The position numbers and the translations under genes are program-made. A stretch of 9,235 nucleotides of DNA from Spirochaetia bacterium (GTDB taxonomy: Bacteria; Spirochaetota; Spirochaetia; Treponematales; Breznakiellaceae): NCBI GenBank assembly GCA_025997795.1, contig BNVB01000079.1:1-9235 (forward strand), in the 5' to 3' direction. This document shows, in pieces, positions 1 through 5,847 of the stretch; the first letter of the stretch is position 1; each line of letters begins with the position of its first letter. A model generated the notes under the pieces. That model was not told where the DNA came from, ran no database searches, and saw only the letters and a program-made list of their open reading frames with translations.

Positions 1-166
1 TTGGATAGGGCCGTACCATGGGAAGGGTCTGGCCAAGGTAACCCTGAACCGCCCAGCGATCCAGATCCTTGTAGATGCTGTCATTGGGATCGTGGAATAA
101 CTGGGCCTCTGCGGAAATCGCAAGCGCCGCCAGGAGACAGAAAAAAAACAGCCTGTTTTGCTTCAT
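1..166 (-). CDS. Exported protein, probable Wzi-like outer-membrane protein (N-terminus only)
   Basis: Only the first 55 residues are in the window; the gene runs off the left edge. It opens with MKQNRLFFFCLLAALAISA, a clear signal peptide (basic start, hydrophobic core, probable cleavage near SAEAQ). The mature part begins HDPNDSIYKDLDRWAVQGYL and soon reaches LPMVRPYP. An N-terminal Y-x-x-L-D-x-W-x-x-x-G block followed by an RPY motif is, from family knowledge, how many Wzi-type barrels and related exported proteins begin. The start is ATG at 166, with an AGGGG ribosome-binding site that overlaps the stop codon of the 561-residue Wzi-like gene 10 bases upstream. That spacing suggests co-transcription and translational coupling, and makes a pair of related outer-membrane proteins plausible. 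The family is inferred from a short segment; an SLH-like surface protein is the main alternative. Confidence 0.7.
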   Translation of the reverse strand, partial: MKQNRLFFFCLLAALAISAEAQLFHDPNDSIYKDLDRWAVQGYLGQTLPMVRPYP

Positions 167-176
167 TAAAATACCC

Positions 177-1862
177 CTAATAATGGTAGGCCGCTTTAAG
201 ACCCGCTTCAATTCCTTGTTCATTGTTTCCCCGTATATGGCCTGCGTCAAAGATTAGGGTTCCCCCCAGCCAGGAAGAAAGGGTAAGAGATGGAAATACT
301 CTATAACCCGCGCCAAGAATAAGGCGGCCCAGGGTTTCCGGATTTCCCGAAGGGCTTTTCTGGCTGTTATCCGTTCTGGTCCAATCCCAGAGAATAGTGT
401 GTTCCCCCTGGCGCTTAAAGGAAATATCCATGGACAAGAAACACTTAGCTGAGTCGGCGGAAAAACCCAGGGCAGCCAAAAACATATCCCGCCCTTCGCC
501 ATGGCCAAACCAGGCATACCGCAGATCCTTGTTTCCCAGGTCGGAAGAACGGCGCATCCAGATCATGCTGCCAAAGGGAGAAGAAAGGGTATACAAAAAC
601 GGATCGGTATACACCAGCTCTGCATAACAGGAAACCGACCAGGAAGCAAGGGAAAACTGATACTCCGCCCCCAGAAGGTAACCCATACCCGGCGGGGGCT
701 GATCGGGAAAACGATTTGTCTCGTAGGGGGTGGAAAATTCGTTCATCACTACCTGGCCGTAGAGAGCCCAGCCGGGACGGAAGGCCCATTCCAGATCCAG
801 GGAAAAAAGCGATCCGATTAGGTCTCCCTCATCGGTCCCCCACTGGCCGTAATCACGCCAGGAAAAAAAAGAATGGAACACCATCAGGGGATTAAGATAA
901 CGCAGTTCCAGGGGGGAATTACCCACCATTACTCCTTCGCTTAAACCAATGGAAAGTTTTTTGAAAAACTTCATATCCAGCCGGTGCAGATAAAAATACC
1001 GGTTGGTGGTTTCTGTTAGATCGGAAACAGCTTTAAGACCTGGAAGCAGCGAAGCATCCGCCAGAAGTTCATCAACACTCAAGGGCATCTGGGTTACCAG
1101 GATAGAATACTTGAGCACACGGGAAAAAAAACTGAGACGGGCAAAATCGTAATAATCGGGATTGTCCGATACCGCCAGGTTCCCCGTCCGTCCGGGGCCA
1201 AAGGAAAGTTTGTCCCGGCCCAGCTGAAAGTTCCACCACTCCCCGCCTGTTGCAGCAAAGGCCCGCAGGGGTACATTCAGATCAAAACGCCGGGCTTCCC
1301 AGGGAACATTGGTTCCCCAGGAAGAAACAGGGTTATTGTAGTACCAGGGATCGGCGGCCGCTTCAGGTTCAATAAAAAGTTCCACCCGCTTACCAAAAAA
1401 AAGATGTACCGGAAGGCCGATAAGGGCAGGACTTGTGGTATCCTGTTTTAGCCAGGGTACACTGGTATTAGAACGCCAGCGGCCTTCCAAAGCGGCATTA
1501 ACATGAACGGCAACGGCAAAAGCGGGCGATTCCGATTGGTAACGAAGCACCGGAACCATATTGTCCAGAATACGCTGATACCGCCGCCGGCCGCTTTCTG
1601 AAAGAGCGCCGGAATCAATTTCGTCCAAAACCGCCATAACTTCATCGGACGACAGCGGGGGTGTTAGGGAAAGAAAACTGCTGCCCGCTTCACGTACCAC
1701 CGCCCGGAGATCCTCCAAAAGCGGATCCCCGGCGGAGATCATCACAAAAGGACCCAGCGGCAAATTCGCCGGCGCCGACGAGTCCGGCGCCGGATCTGCC
1801 CAGAGAAAGGAACACACTACGAGGAAAAAGACAAAGCTGATTTTTTCCTTTGGAAAGCACAT
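177..1862 (-). CDS. Capsule assembly Wzi family outer-membrane beta-barrel protein
   Basis: This 561-residue protein has an N-terminal signal peptide (residues about 1-22, hydrophobic ISFVFFLVVCSFLWA). Residues about 46-100 form a helical segment (GDPLLEDLRAVVREAG, then SLTPPLSSDEVMAVLDEID), as seen at the start of many treponemal Wzi-like proteins. The rest alternates short aromatic strands, as expected of a beta-barrel, and ends in AYHY, a typical aromatic outer-membrane terminus. The best family landmark is LGRDKLSFGPGRTGNL at 214-229, followed by LRYLNPLMVFHSFF at 320-333. Characterised Wzi (E. coli) anchors group 1 capsule at the outer membrane; a capsule role here is inference, since no polysaccharide genes are visible. 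The ATG is fixed by an in-frame stop four codons upstream. No Shine-Dalgarno sequence precedes it. It lies 47 bases after the ATPase gene and 10 bases before another exported-protein gene. Confidence 0.85.
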   Translation of the reverse strand: MCFPKEKISFVFFLVVCSFLWADPAPDSSAPANLPLGPFVMISAGDPLLEDLRAVVREAGSSFLSLTPPLSSDEVMAVLDEIDSGALSESGRRRYQRILDNMVPVLRYQSESPAFAVAVHVNAALEGRWRSNTSVPWLKQDTTSPALIGLPVHLFFGKRVELFIEPEAAADPWYYNNPVSSWGTNVPWEARRFDLNVPLRAFAATGGEWWNFQLGRDKLSFGPGRTGNLAVSDNPDYYDFARLSFFSRVLKYSILVTQMPLSVDELLADASLLPGLKAVSDLTETTNRYFYLHRLDMKFFKKLSIGLSEGVMVGNSPLELRYLNPLMVFHSFFSWRDYGQWGTDEGDLIGSLFSLDLEWAFRPGWALYGQVVMNEFSTPYETNRFPDQPPPGMGYLLGAEYQFSLASWSVSCYAELVYTDPFLYTLSSPFGSMIWMRRSSDLGNKDLRYAWFGHGEGRDMFLAALGFSADSAKCFLSMDISFKRQGEHTILWDWTRTDNSQKSPSGNPETLGRLILGAGYRVFPSLTLSSWLGGTLIFDAGHIRGNNEQGIEAGLKAAYHY

Positions 1863-1868
1863 ATTCTT

Positions 1869-1897
1869 AGCTTAGCGGAATACGGGGGGTGCTTCAA
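1869..1897 (-). promoter_or_regulatory. Possible promoter of the Wzi-like gene, predicting a leaderless start
   Basis: On the minus strand TTGAAG (1892-1897) is followed after 17 bases by TAAGCT (1869-1874), then six bases and the ATG at 1862. Matches to consensus are moderate (4/6 and 3/6). The spacer contains a run of six C. Transcription would begin at or next to the start codon, consistent with the missing ribosome-binding site. Read-through from the ATPase gene is the alternative. Confidence 0.35.
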
Positions 1898-1909
1898 CAC
1901 ATAAGGCGC

Positions 1910-3229
1910 CTAACGCCGCATGATGGATCGCAGATTCCACACCAGATACAGCGGCAGCGATATAAGCCCGTCAGTAAGAACCGTGGCGGTGTTTTTCATG
2001 GAGATACGCAGTGCCACCCGGGGGGCATACTTTTTCCGGTATTCCCCCAGTGATTTTGATTTGGTGTTTCGTTCCGATTTTACCTCTATGGGGATAATAT
2101 CCATGCCGTTTTGAATGATAAAATCTACCTCGGCGGTATTGCCGGAATTCCAGTAAAAGGGGCTGGTACCGTAGAGGTTTAAGAGACAACAAAGAACATA
2201 GTTTTCCGTTAAGGCCCCTTTGAATTCTTTGTAGATGTCCGCCTGTTTTTCCAGTACCGCTTCCGCTGGCAATCCTGCCATAACCCGGAGTAGTCCCGGA
2301 TCTGCCAGGTACAGCTTGAAAAAACTGCTGTCCTCATAGGCCGAAGGAGGCATAAAGGGTTTTTCTATTTTGCTTACCTTGTGAACCAGCCCGGCACCCA
2401 AAAGCCACTCCAGAGCATCTTCCAAATCTTTGGCTCGTCTACCCTGCTTAACCCTGCTAAAAATAAACTTGCTGTTTTCCCGGGCAAGCTGGGAGGGAAT
2501 AGACCGCCAAATCTCCTGTAACCTGGGGAATTCCCCCGGAGGGGCGTGTTTGGCAAAGTCCAGTTCATAACTGTCCACAATTTTCCGCTGTATCTCTTCG
2601 AGTTTTTCAACATCATGGTTGGTAATCCAGTTAAGTATCGCCTCAGGCATACCACCTGAAACAAAATAGTTCCGCAGATACTGTTCCAGCTTAAGGGCAA
2701 AAAGATCGGAAACTTTTTCCTCCGGAGGCAGGTTTTCCAGATATTCGCACAAAAGCGCCTCGCCATTGGCTAAAAGATATTCATAAAAATCCATGGGCCG
2801 GAGAGTAAGAAAATCCACCTTACCCACGGGAAAAGAGAGGGGCTTTGAGAGGCTGAGCCCGAGTAAAGAACCGGCGCAAACAAGGTGATACTCGGGAGTA
2901 TCTTCGTAAAAGTATTTAAGAGAACTCAAAGCCCGGTTACAAAACTGGATTTCATCAAAAATCACCAGGGTTTTCCCCGGTTCTATCACCTTTTTCCGCA
3001 ATACCCCCAATTCGGCGATTATCCGCCGGGGATCCAGATCACCTTCGAACCGGGCCAGGAGCGGCTCGTTACCCTCAAAGTTAAAATAAGCCCGGTCTTC
3101 GTAGGCAGTTTTGCCGAATTCCCGGAGCAGCCAGGTTTTCCCGCACTGCCGTACCCCTTTAAGGATAAGCGGTTTCTTTTTTGGGTTATCCCGCCATTTT
3201 AACAGTTGTTTGATAATGGTCCGTTCCAT
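1910..3229 (-). CDS. AAA-type ATPase with C-terminal DUF4143 domain
   Basis: This 439-residue cytoplasmic protein has an N-terminal AAA_14-type P-loop ATPase domain. Walker A is GVRQCGKT (25-32, with K31 and T32) and Walker B is LVIFDEIQ (88-95, with D92 and E93). A sensor-like CAGSLLG segment follows. The C-terminal half is DUF4143, with a restriction-nuclease-like core: AEVDFII (E367, D369) and PIEVKS (E382, K384), resembling PD-(D/E)xK. The length is typical of the family. These proteins are very common in bacteria and their cellular role is not established; some workers treat them as defence- or mobile-element-related, but nothing here proves that. The ATG is fixed by an in-frame TAG four codons upstream. 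There is no ribosome-binding site and a strong predicted promoter abuts the start codon. It is 99 bases downstream of the MEMO gene. All core motifs are intact and the reading frame is complete. Confidence 0.93.
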   Translation of the reverse strand: MERTIIKQLLKWRDNPKKKPLILKGVRQCGKTWLLREFGKTAYEDRAYFNFEGNEPLLARFEGDLDPRRIIAELGVLRKKVIEPGKTLVIFDEIQFCNRALSSLKYFYEDTPEYHLVCAGSLLGLSLSKPLSFPVGKVDFLTLRPMDFYEYLLANGEALLCEYLENLPPEEKVSDLFALKLEQYLRNYFVSGGMPEAILNWITNHDVEKLEEIQRKIVDSYELDFAKHAPPGEFPRLQEIWRSIPSQLARENSKFIFSRVKQGRRAKDLEDALEWLLGAGLVHKVSKIEKPFMPPSAYEDSSFFKLYLADPGLLRVMAGLPAEAVLEKQADIYKEFKGALTENYVLCCLLNLYGTSPFYWNSGNTAEVDFIIQNGMDIIPIEVKSERNTKSKSLGEYRKKYAPRVALRISMKNTATVLTDGLISLPLYLVWNLRSIMRR

Positions 3230-3235
3230 ACTATT

Positions 3236-3264
3236 ATTCTAAGTATAAGTATGATTTTTGTCAA
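3236..3264 (-). promoter_or_regulatory. Strong sigma-70-type promoter of the ATPase gene, leaderless
   Basis: On the minus strand there is a perfect -35 TTGACA (3259-3264), a 17-base spacer, and -10 TAGAAT (3236-3241, 5/6). Six bases (AATAGT) then separate the -10 box from the ATG at 3229, so the expected start of transcription is the A of the start codon or its neighbour. No purine-rich ribosome-binding site is present. Confidence 0.8.
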
Positions 3265-3270
3265 TTATTT

Positions 3271-3331
3271 TGCATTATTCCTATGAAAAATGTGATTAAA
3301 AGCTGCATTATTCATGGGAAAAAGGTGATTA
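3271..3331. repeat. Two imperfect 28-bp direct repeats upstream of the ATPase promoter
   Basis: Copies at 3271-3298 and 3304-3331 match at 24 of 28 positions without gaps. Both begin TGCATTATTC and end with GTGATTA around an A5 core. They repeat every 33 bases, about three helical turns, and end just upstream of the TTGACA box. The second copy overlaps the last bases of the MEMO gene. A shorter GAATAAT match also sits at the -10 region. They could be operator or activator sites, or a simple duplication. Confidence 0.75.
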
Positions 3332-4336
3332 CCGCCAGCAAAAAGCCCCATAACCCACAAAGGAATCCGGTAATGCTCGGGGAGTGGAATGGATGCCGCG
3401 GGGAGTGGAATGGATGCCGCCATCCTCTTCCATGGTGATATCCGCGCTGGTCCCATAGGCAAGCAATGATCCGGCAGCACCACTTTCCGCTGCATAACCC
3501 ATAACGCCCAGCACCGCTCCGGCGGAACAGGCGGATTTTTCCCCCTCGGCCCGGTCCAGTACCACAGCAGGATCACCTGCCTCTACGGCCTCAATAAACC
3601 GGGCATCGTTCACCTTTTTTACCCAGTCCAATGCTTTTTGCCCGGAATCCCGGTTTCCGCTAAAGCTGGAATCCTGGTTTCCGCTAAAATCCCGGGTGAA
3701 TCCATAATTATTGCCATAGTGGGTTAAATCGGTGGAACCAAGGACAAAAAGCCGTCTTCCCAAAGTTACGGCGGCTTTGGCCAGTTCCTTTCCCGCATCA
3801 AAGGAACGTATGTCCGCAGGGAACCGCATCCAAAGGAGTTTAGCCGCCGGGAAAAAGTATTTAACCATGGGAAGCAGTACCTCCACGGTATTGTCCCGGC
3901 CGCAGTCTTCGGCTCCCTTAAGGCGGCGGAAAAGGATATCCCGTAATTCACCGTCCAGCTCCAGGGGGCCAAGGGGAGTTTCTGCGGCGGTTTCCAGGGC
4001 AAAAAGCGGCGGTTGTGTCCCAGGCAGGTGGCCCCCGATAACGGCAACGGTTACCGGGCGGGGGGCGGAATGGATGCTGCGGGTTTCGGAACCTGTTTCA
4101 CCCGGCGGAACACTGGCCGAAGCGGCCAGTACAGCCACCGCCTGGGCGGCGATGGCCCCGGAATAGTACCATCCGGCATGGGGGGCCACGGCGGCAATGG
4201 CGGGGCGGGGGGCGGATAATCCCCCTAAAGCGGGATTATCCGGTGCCTTAAGCGCAAAAGAAGCGAGAAATTCGCCGATTTTGTCCGGATTTTGGGGGTA
4301 CCAGCCAGGTGGAAGGCAGCGTTTTCGCAGATTCAT
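3329..4336 (-). CDS. amrB: AmmeMemoRadiSam system protein B (MEMO1-like)
   Basis: This 335-residue protein carries the MEMO family blocks in order: LPPGWYPQNPDKIGEFL near the N-terminus, APHAGWYYSG (51-60, H53), IGGHLPG (100-106, H103), GSTDLTHYG (200-208, D203 and H206), SACSAGAV (268-275, C270) and FVGYGAF (326-332). H53, H103 and C270 correspond to the two histidines and the cysteine that bind metal in MEMO1. The family resembles non-haem iron or extradiol dioxygenases, but the substrate of bacterial members is unsettled. No AMMECR1-like or radical SAM partner is in the window. The protein is longer than usual because of small duplications: GIHSTPR twice (307-320), a related SIHSAPR (87-93), and FSGN[QR]DS twice (217-231). 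It is divergent from the GGDEF-like gene. Its ATG has no evident ribosome-binding site. The symbol is by family name only. Confidence 0.9.
   Translation of the reverse strand: MNLRKRCLPPGWYPQNPDKIGEFLASFALKAPDNPALGGLSAPRPAIAAVAPHAGWYYSGAIAAQAVAVLAASASVPPGETGSETRSIHSAPRPVTVAVIGGHLPGTQPPLFALETAAETPLGPLELDGELRDILFRRLKGAEDCGRDNTVEVLLPMVKYFFPAAKLLWMRFPADIRSFDAGKELAKAAVTLGRRLFVLGSTDLTHYGNNYGFTRDFSGNQDSSFSGNRDSGQKALDWVKKVNDARFIEAVEAGDPAVVLDRAEGEKSACSAGAVLGVMGYAAESGAAGSLLAYGTSADITMEEDGGIHSTPRGIHSTPRALPDSFVGYGAFCWR
3378..3419. repeat. Perfect 21-bp tandem duplication inside the MEMO gene
   Basis: Units at 3378-3398 and 3399-3419 are identical and add GIHSTPR twice in frame. A third copy with 18 of 21 matches lies at 4059-4079 in the same frame and encodes SIHSAPR. 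A GC-rich 14-base stretch beside that third copy (4056-4069) recurs exactly at 4203-4216. The duplications fall between conserved blocks, so they are probably surface-loop insertions. Confidence 0.9.
3644..3688. repeat. 24-bp-period tandem duplication inside the MEMO gene
   Basis: Units 3644-3664 and 3668-3688 match at 20 of 21 bases with a 3-base spacer. They encode the repeated FSGNRDS and FSGNQDS segments just after the conserved STDLTHYG block. The reading frame is preserved. Confidence 0.88.
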
Positions 4337-4344
4337 CTTAAATA

Positions 4345-4353
4345 AAGCTAGCA
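4345..4353 (-). promoter_or_regulatory. Possible extended -10 promoter of the MEMO gene
   Basis: On the minus strand TGCTAGCTT gives a TGn extension plus TAGCTT, eight bases before the ATG at 4336. No convincing -35 hexamer is seen. Transcription would start within about two bases of the start codon, in line with the missing ribosome-binding site. The region is AT-rich, so chance is a real alternative. Confidence 0.3.
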
Positions 4354-4371
4354 GAAAAATTAAAAACCGTA

Positions 4372-4390
4372 TATAATATTCCCATGAGGA
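4372..4390 (+). promoter_or_regulatory. -10 box and ribosome-binding site of the GGDEF-like gene
   Basis: A consensus TATAAT lies at 4372-4377, with no good -35 hexamer. Exactly six bases later is an ATG (4384) that opens a seven-codon frame ending at 4407. An AGGA at 4387-4390 is spaced seven bases before the in-frame GTG at 4397, so that GTG can be translated conventionally if the transcript begins near 4384, though the leader would then be only about 13 bases. Confidence 0.5.
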
Positions 4391-4396
4391 AAAAAA

Positions 4397-5830
4397 GTGA
4401 GGACTAAATTCTCTGCCTTAATAGCGCTGCTTTGTATTTTGGTTTATGTGGCGGCGGTGCTCTCTGCGGCATACCGGGTATATATCAGCATTGAAGAGCA
4501 GCAGCGGAGCGCGGCAGAAGAACTGGGCAGCATAGAAACGCTTATCGCCAAAAGCGATCCCGGTTTTTTCCCGGATACCCGGGAAGCAATCCAAAAGAAA
4601 ATAAACGACTGCCGGGTTGTCAAGGCAATTATCATTACCGGTTCCCAGGGTATACTGGACTTTGAACAGGAACAGGGAAGTTTTATCCGCGGGGATGGCG
4701 GGAACCCCCGTTTTACCACCCGTTTTGGGTACACTACCCTTAAGGCCCGGGAGTTAGATATCCCCGGGTTCCGTAATGTAAATATCTATCCATTTATCAA
4801 TACCATCAACTATGAATACCTGGCCCATGTTTTAAGGCAGACACTCCTTGCTATCATGGCGGGACTCGTTCTTTCCTTCTTTACGATGATCATCAGCTTA
4901 CTGCGATCCCGGGGAACGGAGGCGGCGGAAAACAGCCGGGATACCGCGGGGGACACCGGGGAAGAGCCACGGGTAAAAGAAACACCGGATATAAAGATGG
5001 ACGATGATTTTTTTGACGACTTTGATATCCCTGAAACTGAAACAGAAACGGAAACATCTCCGCTTGACGGCGATAACAGCATAAGCGAAACCACTGATAA
5101 TACTAATGATTTTGATCTCCCCGATTTTGATACCCCTGCCTTTGACAATCCCGCCGCGGATTCAGGGGATACTGCCGATTCCGATGATTTTAAACTTGAT
5201 GATTTTCTTGACGAAAGCGATTTAGATCTGCCAAAAAGTGAAGAAACTCCGCCATCAGCGTCTGATGTATCTGCCGCCGCTCCATCCGCCGCTTCCCCAT
5301 CGGGCGAAAACCCCAAGGGCCTTTACTCGCCCAGAAGCGGTATAGGCTGGGAAGCCTATACCCAGGACAGGCTTGCATCGGAACTTCACCGTTGTGCCGC
5401 TTCGGAACAAGACCTGGTGATCCTCCTTATGGAATGCGGCGACGGGGTTAACTGCGACTCCCGGCTCTTTAAAAAAATAGCCGATGAGACGGTGGATCTT
5501 TTTAATTTACGGGATTTAAGTTTTGAATACAAAAACCGGGGAATTACGGTTATTATCCCCAACGCGGATCTTGAACAGGGTATTGCCAAAGCCGAAAAAT
5601 TCCATGCCCGGCTCCTTAACACCTGTTTTGATTCAATCCATGCAAAGAACGATTTTCTTATCGGTATCAGTTCCCGGTCGGGCCGGCTTATCGAAGCAGA
5701 CCGGCTCTTGCTGGAAGCTTCACGGGCCCTGGAAAAAGCCAAAGTTGAATCGGGCTCACCCATTGTAGCCTTTAAGAGCGACCCCGAAAAATACCGGGAC
5801 TTCATTCGAAAGGGAAGCTCCGACACTTAA
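4397..5830 (+). CDS. Membrane protein with degenerate GGDEF-like C-terminal domain
   Basis: This 477-residue protein has a first membrane helix at about 7-26, an extracytoplasmic domain of about 120 residues (28-147), and a second helix at about 149-169. Next comes an acidic, Asp/Glu/Ser/Thr-rich linker (about 174-310) that includes an ETETETET run at 213-220 and repeated DFD[LT]P motifs. The C-terminal part (about 318-462) has the outline of a diguanylate cyclase domain: WEAYTQDRLASELHR, then FEYKNRGITVIIP where R-GGDEF-x-hydrophobic would be, then FLIGISSR and LLLEASRALEKAKVES, matching the usual SxG and ALYxAK blocks. The GGDEF signature itself is absent (KNRGIT at 379-384), so catalysis is unlikely; a binding or scaffold role is inference. 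The start used is GTG at 4397. An ATG at 4384 would be in frame if the A7 run had six A, giving an N-terminus MRKKVRTKF. The gene stands alone and converges on the ABC operon 17 bases away. Confidence 0.88.
   Translation: MRTKFSALIALLCILVYVAAVLSAAYRVYISIEEQQRSAAEELGSIETLIAKSDPGFFPDTREAIQKKINDCRVVKAIIITGSQGILDFEQEQGSFIRGDGGNPRFTTRFGYTTLKARELDIPGFRNVNIYPFINTINYEYLAHVLRQTLLAIMAGLVLSFFTMIISLLRSRGTEAAENSRDTAGDTGEEPRVKETPDIKMDDDFFDDFDIPETETETETSPLDGDNSISETTDNTNDFDLPDFDTPAFDNPAADSGDTADSDDFKLDDFLDESDLDLPKSEETPPSASDVSAAAPSAASPSGENPKGLYSPRSGIGWEAYTQDRLASELHRCAASEQDLVILLMECGDGVNCDSRLFKKIADETVDLFNLRDLSFEYKNRGITVIIPNADLEQGIAKAEKFHARLLNTCFDSIHAKNDFLIGISSRSGRLIEADRLLLEASRALEKAKVESGSPIVAFKSDPEKYRDFIRKGSSDT
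5339..5362. repeat. Perfect 10-bp inverted repeat with GGGA loop inside the GGDEF-like gene
   Basis: Arms GGTATAGGCT (5339-5348) and AGCCTATACC (5353-5362) are fully complementary around a 4-base loop. It lies at the junction of the acidic linker and the C-terminal domain, encoding SGIGWEAYT. It could fold in the mRNA. It has no following T-run, so it is not an intrinsic terminator. Confidence 0.85.
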
Positions 5831-5847
5831 CGGACCTTTATTCGCCG

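Noticed and set aside
1..166. S-layer homology (SLH) domain in the left-edge protein
   Set aside because: The YKDLDRWAVQGYL segment resembles one SLH motif, but the TLPMVRPYP continuation fits a Wzi-like start better; too little is visible for a firm call.
1905..1917. GGCG/CGCC hairpin at the end of the ATPase gene as a terminator
   Set aside because: The stem is 4 bp with no T-run, so it is too weak to support termination.
3271..3331. CRISPR-like repeat-spacer arrangement
   Set aside because: There are only two imperfect copies with a five-base gap, no spacers and no cas genes.
3265..3576. A 103-codon minus-strand frame that reads the 28-bp direct repeats as repeated NN-A-F-NH residues
   Set aside because: It is a shifted frame of the MEMO gene; the MEMO frame carries all conserved blocks and ends at the expected FVGYGAF motif, so this is a shadow with chance repeats.
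4810..5316. A 168-codon serine-rich minus-strand frame
   Set aside because: It is antisense to the acidic linker of the GGDEF-like gene, where Asp/Glu-rich codons read backward give Ser/Val-rich sequence.
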